Shown: in pieces, positions 1 to 5,665 of the stretch
Layout: each line of letters opens with the position of its first letter
Numbering within the stretch: position 1 is the stretch's first letter
Assembly (NCBI GenBank): GCA_036508635.1
Contig: DATCGY010000177.1
Location: forward strand, 1 to 7,916
Direction: 5' to 3'
DNA from: FEN-727 sp036508635
Lineage (GTDB): Bacteria > Actinomycetota > Geothermincolia > Fen-727 > Anoxymicrobiaceae
DNA: 7,916 nucleotides
The notes under the pieces: model-generated
The model's database searches: none
What the model was told of the DNA's origin: nothing
Seen by the model: only the letters and a program-made list of their open reading frames with translations
Made by a program: the position numbers and the translations under genes

Positions 1-207
1 TTCAGCCGGTGCCATAAGATTTAACGGATTCACCACGGGCCCGTTTACCTCGAGGGGGTGGTGGGGCGAGCCGGTTCACCCGCTCCATCTTGATTCACGT
101 CGGCAGAGGCCTGATTCTCTCACTTAGAGGAAGCAGCTGGATCAGAAACGAGTTTGCCGCGGTCCTGGAAATGGCATTTACGAGTCTGGCCAAAGACATG
201 ATCATCG

Positions 208-236
208 TTGATAGAATGGTTACGCGATAGTAAATA
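208..236 (+). promoter_or_regulatory. Candidate sigma-70-type promoter for the small secreted protein
   Basis: A TTGATA hexamer (208-213) is followed by a 17-base spacer and TAAATA (231-236). The -35 is close to consensus and the -10 is weak. The predicted transcription start near 243 leaves a short leader with a good ribosome binding site at 262-272. This layout agrees with translation from 277 and not from the ATG at 253, which would lie only about 10 bases from the transcript start. The call is from pattern reading only. Confidence 0.4.
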
Positions 237-261
237 GGATCTCGCGTCGCGCATGAGCATC

Positions 262-272
262 AAGAGGGTGAT
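262..272 (+). promoter_or_regulatory. Ribosome binding site that decides the start at 277
   Basis: AAGAGGGTGAT is close to the full Shine-Dalgarno consensus AAGGAGGTGAT. Its GAGG core lies 9 bases before the ATG at 277. The in-frame ATG at 253 has only a weak AGGA 13 bases upstream, so 277 is preferred. Confidence 0.6.
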
Positions 273-276
273 ACGG

Positions 277-720
277 ATGGCAGGGAAAAGCGGGCTTCCG
301 GCTGGCAAAGGAATCTTCAGTCCGGCATGCGTTCTGCTGACGTTCCTGCTCGTTGTGTCTGCCTGCTGGGCTTCGGTCCTCGCGATGCCCGGTATTGCAC
401 AGGCGGCGTCTACAGCCGACGCACCCCTTGATAACGCATACGTGCCCAACGGCCAGGTAGATGCCGTCGTGCACTCCGGGGGACTCACCTACATGAAGGG
501 CGACAACACGGTCGCCCAGGACATTGTGACCGTGCCCCCCAACTCCCGTGCAACGGTCTCACCGAGGACGAAGCTCGGGACGGGGAACGACGCGGCCCAC
601 GACTTCTCCACCAGGGTCGCCTGCACCAACGGAAAGCAGATAATCGCCGAGCGCCCCATGTACTTCAACTACAACGGGGTCTGGACCGGGGGGCACGACG
701 TCGTTGGATTTACTCCGTAG
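277..720 (+). CDS. Small secreted protein with a single C-terminal DUF5719-like repeat half
   Basis: This 147-residue protein is predicted to be exported; its function is unknown. Residues 1-43 form a signal peptide: a basic N-terminus (Lys4, Lys11), a hydrophobic core at about 18-36, and an AQA cleavage site after residue 43. Residues 49-70 (APLDNAYVPNGQVDAVVHSG) resemble the opening strand of beta-propeller or delta-60-repeat proteins. From about residue 70 (LTYMKGDN, VPPNSRATV, IIAERPMYFNYNG, GGHDVVGF) it matches the second half of the repeat found at 7202-7916 on the other strand. The usual first half (ETWTLVQNPN) is missing, so the gene looks like a fusion or internal-deletion product. 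A start at ATG 253 would add 8 residues but has a poor ribosome binding site. It ends in TAG, stands alone and has its own candidate promoter. Expression cannot be judged; it may be a decaying gene that is still open. Confidence 0.65.
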   Translation: MAGKSGLPAGKGIFSPACVLLTFLLVVSACWASVLAMPGIAQAASTADAPLDNAYVPNGQVDAVVHSGGLTYMKGDNTVAQDIVTVPPNSRATVSPRTKLGTGNDAAHDFSTRVACTNGKQIIAERPMYFNYNGVWTGGHDVVGFTP

Positions 721-777
721 ATAGATATGCATACGAGCTTTTGATTGTCGAAAATACTATTTGAGTCGTGCTCATGC

Positions 778-798
778 TGCCGTATCGGCAATTACCGA
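778..798. other. Overlapping short dyads in the intergenic region before the KAS III gene
   Basis: TGCCG-TAT-CGGCA (778-790) is a perfect 5-bp stem. It overlaps an imperfect palindrome TCGGCAATTACCGA (785-798). No T-run follows, so a strong intrinsic terminator for the upstream gene is unlikely. A protein-binding site for the downstream gene is possible. I see no convincing -35/-10 pair in 721-900. Short dyads of this size also occur by chance. Confidence 0.2.
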
Positions 799-910
799 AA
801 TCCAAACCACAGTGACGGAGTAATGAAGGTTCGTTATCTACAGAGCCTGAATAATTGGTGGGGAATAAGATTACGGTAAATGCGGGCTAGACAAAGTAAG
901 GGAGGAGGAA

Positions 911-1906
911 ATGACCTATCCTCAACCGCTAAAGATCGCGGGTGTCGGACATTACCTGCCAAAGCGGGTAGTGCAAAGCTCCGAGGTCGAAAAACTCTGC
1001 GACCTGGAAGAAGGTTGGATCGAAAGAAAGCAGGGAGTCCGTGAGCGTCGCTGGATTGAGGACGAGACAACCTCCTTCATGGCGGCACAGGCGGCAACAG
1101 AGGCGATGGCCGACGCGGGCATGGAATTCACCGACATCGACCTGCTGATGAATGCATCCGGCACCCCCGAGCAACTAATACCTGATACCGCTTGCCTCGT
1201 TCAGCGAGAGCTCGGTCTTGGCGTCTCCGGAATCTCATGCATGTCAATACACACTACGTGCCTGAGCTTTCTTTCGGGCCTGGATGTTTGCTCCAACCTG
1301 CTTACGACAGGACGCTATGAGAATATCTTGCTGGTCTCCTCTGATATCTCTTCGAACAACCTCAACTTCAAACACCCGGAAAGCAGCACGCTATTCGGAG
1401 ACCTGGCCGCGGCGGCCGTTCTGACGCGAACGCCCGAAGGTGAATCCAGTTGTGTCCATGCGGCCCACTTCGAGACCTACGGAGATGGAGCCGTGTTTAC
1501 ACAGGTTCCTGGCGGCGGAACACGCCTGAATCCCATTTTCCCCGAGACCAGGAGGGAAGATTTTTATTTCCAGATGGACGGTCCGGCTGTTCTGAAATGG
1601 ACGTTGAAGTACGCTGCCGGATTCCTGGAAAGACTGCGGCCCGGCTTGTCAAAGGGGCTTGGTGATATAGAGCTGGTGATTCCCCACCAGGCCAGCAAAG
1701 TGGCTCTCGAGGCCCACAGCATTTTTGGCATGGATCAAGACAGGCTGGTAAAAACAATCGAAACGACGGGCAACTGTATAGCAGCCTCACTTCCAAATGC
1801 TCTCTACGAGGCAATCAAACAGGGCCGGCTCGCTCGAGGGACCAAAGCATTGCTTATGGGCACGGGTGCGGGGCTGTCCCTGGGGGGAATTATTTTTACA
1901 TATTGA
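911..1906 (+). CDS. Beta-ketoacyl-ACP synthase III (FabH-like, KAS III) family protein
   Basis: This is a 331-residue cytoplasmic condensing enzyme of the thiolase superfamily, of usual KAS III length. KAS III enzymes condense an acyl-CoA starter with malonyl-ACP, or perform related acyl transfers. The catalytic triad is readable: Cys117 in HTTCLSF, His259 in IPHQAS and Asn288 in TGNCIAAS, with FabH-like spacing. FGDLAAAAV (162-170) matches the FGDGAAA motif, and GTGAGLSLGG (317-326) is the C-terminal glycine-rich loop. The N-terminal WIERKQGVRERRW (36-48) corresponds to the FabH segment before the first core fold. The start is supported by GGAGGAGG at 901-908, just upstream of ATG 911. No fab gene or acyl carrier protein lies beside it, so a housekeeping FabH role is uncertain. 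A specialised KAS III using other acyl-CoA substrates is equally possible. The gene is convergent with the thiolase, with 91 bases between the stops. Confidence 0.88.
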   Translation: MTYPQPLKIAGVGHYLPKRVVQSSEVEKLCDLEEGWIERKQGVRERRWIEDETTSFMAAQAATEAMADAGMEFTDIDLLMNASGTPEQLIPDTACLVQRELGLGVSGISCMSIHTTCLSFLSGLDVCSNLLTTGRYENILLVSSDISSNNLNFKHPESSTLFGDLAAAAVLTRTPEGESSCVHAAHFETYGDGAVFTQVPGGGTRLNPIFPETRREDFYFQMDGPAVLKWTLKYAAGFLERLRPGLSKGLGDIELVIPHQASKVALEAHSIFGMDQDRLVKTIETTGNCIAASLPNALYEAIKQGRLARGTKALLMGTGAGLSLGGIIFTY

Positions 1907-1997
1907 AATCTCCCCGGGATATCCAGACCAAGTTACGATATCCTGGTTCGATCTCATTTCCCAAATGCCTCACATACATCGAGGGAGATGGACTCGG

Positions 1998-3179
1998 TCA
2001 GTCTTTGCAATACATGCCCACGACTACGCAGCCGCCGAGACCGATATTGTGCTGGAGACCCACTCTCGCGCCTTCGACCTGACGGACTCCCGCTTCCCCC
2101 CTGAGTTGCCAGACCAGTTCCGCGCACTGGGCCAGGCCGGTCGCCCCCAGGGGATGTCCCTTTGACAGAAGGCCGCCAGAGGGATTGACCACGTACTTGC
2201 CCCCGTAGGTGTTATCGCCGTCCTCGATGAACTTTTCCGCCGTTCCCTCGGGGGTCAGGCCGAGCCCCTCATAGGTGATCAGCTCATTGGCCGTGAAGCA
2301 ATCGTGAAGTTCGACCACGTCGACATCCTCGGGTCCGATTCCGGCTTTCTCATATACGTCCTTGGCTGCCGCGGCGGTTATGTCATAACCCACTATTCGC
2401 ATCGGGCTCTGGCCTTCAAAGGTGCTGGAGAAGTCAGTCAGCATGGATTGAGCGGCTATGTAAACAGGGCTATTGATGTCGTGTTTCCTGGCGAAATCAT
2501 CCGAACAGACGATCGCCGCGGCCGCGCCGCACGTCGGCGGGCAGCACTGGAGGCGGGTAAGTGGAGGGGCTTGTGCCGGGGAGGCGAGCACTTCCTCGAC
2601 GGTCACCTGGTCCCTGAAGATCGCCCTCTCGTTGTGCTTGGCGTGCTTTCGTGCCTTCACGGAGATCTTCGCGAACGTCTCGTCCTTTGTTCCGTACTTC
2701 TGCTGGTGCTCCAACCCCGCGCCGGCGAACAGCTGGCCGGCCGGCGCTGCTCCCGGTACCGGCGGCGCGAACTCGTACAGCTTCTCAAAGAACGTGTACA
2801 TAGGGATGGGACGGTCGGTGAAGACGACGTTCAGGGCGCCCGGCGTCATCTGCTCGAAACCCAGCGCCAGTGCGCATTCGACCACCTCGTGCTCGACCGC
2901 CTGGCGGGCAAGGTAGAGCGCGTTTGAACCCGTCGAGCAGTTGTTGTTCACGTTGAACACGGGAATGCCGGTCATTCCAAGGTCATAGAGAACCTTCTGT
3001 CCGGCGCAGCTGTCGGCAAAGACCCACCCTACATATGCCTCCTCGATCTCCGAGTAGTCGACCCCGGCGTCCTTCAAGGCATCGAGGGTGGCTTCAGTAC
3101 CCATTTCCGTGTACGGCCGCAGCTCTTTCGGCGAGCTGAACCTGGTCATTCCGACACCGATTACATTGGCCCTTCGCAT
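1998..3179 (-). CDS. SCPx-type thiolase (acetyl-CoA acyltransferase / lipid-transfer protein family)
   Basis: This 393-residue protein matches the thiolase domain of sterol carrier protein X along its whole length. Family members cleave 3-oxoacyl-CoA, often branched-chain or sterol side-chain substrates, or work in reverse. The nucleophile is Cys81 in VNNNCSTGSNAL. His292 lies in ELHDCFTANEL, His342 in SKGHPLGATG, and Cys384 in the last GLGGCVVVG loop. Other family landmarks are the N-terminal VIGVGMTRF, LTRLQCCPP (207-215) and DGDNTYGGKYVVNPSGG (320-336). No C-terminal SCP2 lipid-binding domain is present. Bacterial relatives often sit beside a small DUF35/OB-fold zinc-ribbon partner; none is visible here. 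The ATG at 3179 has a moderate GAGG upstream, and the next in-frame starts would remove the first beta strand. It has its own candidate promoter about 130-160 bases upstream. The substrate cannot be read from the sequence. Confidence 0.92.
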   Translation of the reverse strand: MRRANVIGVGMTRFSSPKELRPYTEMGTEATLDALKDAGVDYSEIEEAYVGWVFADSCAGQKVLYDLGMTGIPVFNVNNNCSTGSNALYLARQAVEHEVVECALALGFEQMTPGALNVVFTDRPIPMYTFFEKLYEFAPPVPGAAPAGQLFAGAGLEHQQKYGTKDETFAKISVKARKHAKHNERAIFRDQVTVEEVLASPAQAPPLTRLQCCPPTCGAAAAIVCSDDFARKHDINSPVYIAAQSMLTDFSSTFEGQSPMRIVGYDITAAAAKDVYEKAGIGPEDVDVVELHDCFTANELITYEGLGLTPEGTAEKFIEDGDNTYGGKYVVNPSGGLLSKGHPLGATGLAQCAELVWQLRGEAGVRQVEGARVGLQHNIGLGGCVVVGMYCKD

Positions 3180-3541
3180 TTTGCCCTCACTTTCTCCCGG
3201 CCTTCTTCAGGCGAAGCCCTAACACGTTACAGATCCGGTCTCGTCCCTCATCCACGCCACAGCGGCGGTCTTCACGGTTCTCCCGGCTATCGACCTCTTC
3301 TTTCTCATAGGCGTATGTATATGATATTCGCTATGTCAACGTTCCGCTCGCAATCGGGCATCACCGGAATTCTATGTCGTGCTTGGTGGTGAGGTAAAGT
3401 ACGCCGCTGACTCCATGAACCAGCGTAGTCGAGAGCCAGACACTCTGCTGATAACCGATCCATGATACTTAACAATCGTGTCAGGGTTTTGGTATCACAA
3501 GATCAAGAGATCTACTGATTCCAGCTTTCATGGAACGGCGG
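3180..3541. other. Intergenic region upstream of the thiolase, with possible gene relics
   Basis: No complete gene is recognisable in these 362 bases, which are more AT-rich in part than the flanking genes. On the minus strand there is a candidate promoter around 3311-3339 and a 28-codon open frame beginning at ATG 3308 (MRKKRSIAGRTVK...). A second minus-strand open stretch at 3361-3468 ends in LYLTTKHDIEFR followed by TGA. It reads like the tail of a lost protein, but I cannot assign it to a family. The region lies between the thiolase and an oxidoreductase stump, which fits a zone of past deletion. Confidence 0.4.
3311..3339 (-). promoter_or_regulatory. Candidate promoter/operator for the thiolase gene
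   Basis: On the minus strand a perfect TTGACA (plus-strand 3334-3339) is followed by an AT-rich stretch. At a spacing of 16-17 the -10 hexamer would be CATACG or ATACGC (3311-3317), which is poor. The -10 area coincides with a 21-base imperfect dyad at 3311-3331 (GCGTAT at one end, ATTCGC at the other; 7 of 10 positions pair), the kind of site a TetR-type regulator could bind. The leader to the thiolase ATG would be about 125 bases. The assignment is tentative. Confidence 0.28.
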
Positions 3542-3856
3542 TCATTCGTGCTCTTCGATCAACCTGGCTCCACTGAGGCCTGAGCCGATGACCATGAGGA
3601 CGCCGCCGCCCGGGTGCGCGGAGGCACCTACCAGGTAGAGGCCTTCGATACTCTTTGATTTCGACGAAGGCCTGAACACGGCGGAAGCCGAGAGGTCCAT
3701 GTTGATGTCGTAGATAGCCCCACCGGGCATGAGAAGGCGCTCCTCGTAATCGATCGGTGTCAACAGCTCCGCCACTTCAATATGGTCGGCCAGGTCGGGG
3801 ATGATCCTGCCGTAGGTTCTTGTACGCCGCGAAAACCGGAGGACACTTGGTATCAA
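3542..3856 (-). pseudogene. C-terminal stump of a phytoene desaturase/CrtI-like FAD-dependent oxidoreductase
   Basis: About 90 residues match the C-terminal end of CrtI-type NAD(P)/FAD-dependent amine-oxidoreductases, proteins normally of about 500 residues. IIPDLADHIEVAELLTPIDY and MPGGAIYDI match the substrate-domain end. GLYLVGASAHPGGGVLMVIG followed by SGLSGARLI is the conserved final FAD-contacting motif. The N-terminal FAD-binding GxGxxG fold and all middle domains are absent. Recognisable similarity begins near 3814; codons between 3815 and 3856 (IPSVLRFSRR) look unrelated. The only start is a TTG at 3856 with no convincing ribosome binding site, 7 bases after the stop of the LCP gene upstream. 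It is best read as a 5'-truncated relic, with the breakpoint at about 3814-3863. It might be co-transcribed with the LCP gene, but a fragment without its FAD-binding fold should not be active. Confidence 0.8.
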
Positions 3857-3863
3857 AAGAGTA

Positions 3864-5339
3864 TCAGTTGAAAGGCTTCGCGGGTTTGCCGAAGTTACTG
3901 ATGTCCACCGCGGGCGTTATCGCCCTCCCGTAGATCGCCAGCATGTTGGGTGTGGTGAAATTCGACCCGAGGATGACCACGATCGGAGAGTTGTACTTCC
4001 CGGGTATCTGCTGGTCTTGAACGACCTGGGCGTTCGCAAACTCGGGTATCGCCTTCGTGATGCTCTTGAGATTGTCCCCGGCCTCCTTACGGTAGATGAT
4101 GACGGTATTCCCGTAGATCTCCTTGGACTGCCCCTGGTAGACCTTTTCGTGACCCATGAGCGTTAGCTCCTGGGCCACGGTAGGAACCGCGGAGGCAACG
4201 CCTTTGCTACCGGCCAGCACGGTGATGACGTCGGCATTCGGGGCGTTGAGCTCCTCGACCCTCTGCGTCGGTGATTGCAGCTTCGCCTGGAGGCCGGGCG
4301 ATATCCAGTTGTTCTGCTTTATCCCGGTCGCTATCTCGGCGAGCAGCGGCATGTCCGGCACGAAGTAGCTCACCCCGCCGATGTAGGGGGTGGAGCCGGA
4401 CAACGTCACGAACTGGACGTTCGAGATCTTTAAGCCTCTCAACTCCTCGGCAAGGTTGGTGAGCTGCCCAGCGCTGTAGTCCATCTCGCAATTGGCGGAT
4501 ACGATGTCCACCAGTTGCTTCGCCTTCCACACGCTCTTCATCGTCTCGGCCTTGTTCATGAGCGCCTTGAGGAAGGCGTGCTGGCTCTGAATCCGGTCGA
4601 TGTCGCCGTTCGGCAGGTTTCTGCTGCGAACCAGGACGAGCGCCTGCCAGCCGTCCAGCAGGAGGTCTCCGGCGGGCAGATAGCCCGCGTGTGGGTCGTT
4701 GATGGCGGTGTTCAAGTGGATCGGCACGCCCCCGATGGCGTTAACGATCTTCTCGAAGCCGTTGAAGTTCATCTCGATGTAGTGGTTGACGTCGAGCCCG
4801 GTCAGAGCTTTGACAGCATCGATGGCGCCCGCCGGGCCGCCGAACGAGTGCGCGGCGTTTATCTTCTGCGTCCCATGTCCGGGAAGCTCCACCTTCGTGT
4901 CACGCGGTATCGACAGAACGACCGCCTTCTTCTCTTTTTCCTGCAGGCATACGAGCATCATCACGTCGCTGCGGCAGTACCCGGACTCACCCTTGTTGCT
5001 GCCTTTGTCGTATCCGATCACGAGAGTATTGACACTCTTGGTGGGGTCCGTGGAAAGTCCCGTGAGAGACTTGGCGACCTTCCCTTTCTGGGCACCCTTT
5101 GGCTGCCATTGTCCCTGCTTGAAAGCGAGGTAGACCTCCGCGCCCAACTTCCCGATCGGCTTCGCGTAATAGCCAATCGCTCCGCCAGCGAGGATGCCGA
5201 CCGTGAAGAAGGCGACGTACCACTTCCAGTTCAACGACCTGCGCTTGCGTGCTTTAGCGCCCTTTGCTCTTTTGCGAAGGTCACTGCGGCGCCTGCGAGC
5301 CTCCAGGTACGAGGTTTTCTGGCTGGAGTGCTTTCCCAT
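3864..5339 (-). CDS. LytR-CpsA-Psr (LCP) family cell-wall glycopolymer transferase with LytR_C domain
   Basis: LCP proteins transfer lipid-linked glycopolymers to peptidoglycan on the outer face of the membrane. This 491-residue protein has a very basic cytoplasmic tail (1-37), one membrane segment (about 39-60) and an extracellular LCP domain (about 103-265). A C-terminal LytR_C-like domain (about 368-460; VITVLAGSKG, VIIYRK, PIVVILGSNF) follows, then a short tail. LCP signatures are RSDVMMLV (123-130), SIPRDTKVELPGHG (143-156), KINAAHSFGGP (159-169), GLDVNHYIEMNFNGFEKIVN (181-200) and VRSRNLPNGDIDR (237-249). Arg123, Arg146, Arg238, Arg240 and Arg249 are the expected phosphate-binding arginines. 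The start is set at ATG 5339, which has AAGGA 4 bases upstream. An in-frame GTG at 5447 would add 36 residues with a second hydrophobic patch (IWLFFFCLV) but has no ribosome binding site. It is divergent from a paralogous LCP gene at 5666 and ends 7 bases before the oxidoreductase stump. Confidence 0.93.
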   Translation of the reverse strand: MGKHSSQKTSYLEARRRRSDLRKRAKGAKARKRRSLNWKWYVAFFTVGILAGGAIGYYAKPIGKLGAEVYLAFKQGQWQPKGAQKGKVAKSLTGLSTDPTKSVNTLVIGYDKGSNKGESGYCRSDVMMLVCLQEKEKKAVVLSIPRDTKVELPGHGTQKINAAHSFGGPAGAIDAVKALTGLDVNHYIEMNFNGFEKIVNAIGGVPIHLNTAINDPHAGYLPAGDLLLDGWQALVLVRSRNLPNGDIDRIQSQHAFLKALMNKAETMKSVWKAKQLVDIVSANCEMDYSAGQLTNLAEELRGLKISNVQFVTLSGSTPYIGGVSYFVPDMPLLAEIATGIKQNNWISPGLQAKLQSPTQRVEELNAPNADVITVLAGSKGVASAVPTVAQELTLMGHEKVYQGQSKEIYGNTVIIYRKEAGDNLKSITKAIPEFANAQVVQDQQIPGKYNSPIVVILGSNFTTPNMLAIYGRAITPAVDISNFGKPAKPFN

Positions 5340-5343
5340 GTAT

Positions 5344-5348
5344 TCCTT
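5344..5348 (-). promoter_or_regulatory. Ribosome binding site supporting the LCP start at 5339
   Basis: On the minus strand AAGGA lies 4 bases before the ATG at 5339. The spacing is a little short, but this is the only purine-rich site near any of the candidate starts. It argues against the upstream GTG at 5447. Confidence 0.5.
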
Positions 5349-5487
5349 ATCCGAATCAACCAAACAGAAGAAGAACAACCATATATCTAATTCAGTGCGA
5401 CAGCGCCGGTTACCTTGACCGGCTCCCTTTGGCGTTTTGTTGCGCACGTTTATGAACCGGCCTGCGGATCGATTCGTCCAACTAAAT

Positions 5488-5517
5488 GTTATACGTGAAA
5501 TATTAAGAAAAGGTTAA
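5488..5517 (-). promoter_or_regulatory. Candidate promoter for the minus-strand LCP gene
   Basis: On the minus strand TTAACC (plus-strand 5512-5517) is followed after 18 bases by TATAAC (5488-5493). The predicted start near 5481 gives a leader of about 140 bases that includes the GCCGGT/ACCGGC dyad. The -35 box overlaps the edge of the AAAACCGGT repeat arm, which could allow repression. Neither hexamer is perfect. Confidence 0.3.
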
Positions 5518-5665
5518 AACCGGTCTTCCCAGATCGAGGTCTACGTCCGTCTTTCATGCGAAACGCCAGATTGGCACTTTTATCGCCGACAGAAGGCTTC
5601 ACAACCGGTTTTGTCGTAGGTAATCTACGCACGCTCTACTAAAGGAAGGAACCCGCAATCGGGGC

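Larger units (their letters stand above)
5340..5665. promoter_or_regulatory. Divergent control region between the two LCP genes
   Basis: This 326-bp region must carry the promoters of both LCP genes. It has an AT-rich core at about 5480-5520. ACCGG/CCGGT occurs at five places (5406, 5418, 5456, 5519 and 5604). These include a 9-bp inverted repeat, AAAACCGGT at 5516-5524 and ACCGGTTTT at 5604-5612, and a 6-bp inverted repeat GCCGGT-N7-ACCGGC at 5405-5423 in the leader of the minus-strand gene. A shared regulator binding AACCGG half-sites is a reasonable guess. No promoter for the plus-strand gene could be picked out with confidence. Confidence 0.45.

Noticed and set aside
35..44. Perfect palindrome ACGGGCCCGT
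   Set aside because: A lone 10-bp palindrome in GC-rich DNA, with no second copy or nearby promoter, is not enough for a functional call.
66..86. GAGC...GGTTCA...GCTC stretch as a tRNA T-arm
   Set aside because: The 5-bp stem needed around a 7-base T-loop does not pair, and no anticodon or acceptor stem is present on either strand.
1..252. An open frame from about 18 to 231 on the plus strand and an antisense open frame reaching into the secreted-protein gene
   Set aside because: No recognisable motif, no ribosome binding site and no plausible start; the antisense frame overlaps the signal peptide gene and looks like a shadow.
1917..1943. GGATATC/GATATCC inverted repeat between the KAS III and thiolase stops as an intrinsic terminator
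   Set aside because: The stem is AT-rich, the loop is 13 bases and no T-run follows on either strand.
2304..2927. A 207-codon plus-strand open frame
   Set aside because: It is antisense to the well-supported SCPx-type thiolase and shows no family features.
3542..3856. The oxidoreductase fragment as a complete small gene
   Set aside because: It carries only the last part of the CrtI fold, without the FAD-binding N-terminus. Its only start is a TTG lacking a ribosome binding site, and similarity begins some 14 codons inside it.
4515..5390. A 291-codon plus-strand open frame
   Set aside because: It lies wholly antisense to the LCP gene, whose motifs are unmistakable. Its translation is rich in Val, Leu and Arg with no recognisable domain, as expected for a shadow frame in GC-rich DNA.
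5340..5447. A 36-residue N-terminal extension of the minus-strand LCP gene from a GTG at 5447
   Set aside because: The GTG has no ribosome binding site. ATG 5339 has AAGGA upstream and begins the basic tail typical of the family. The extension would also overlap most of the leader dyad at 5405-5423.
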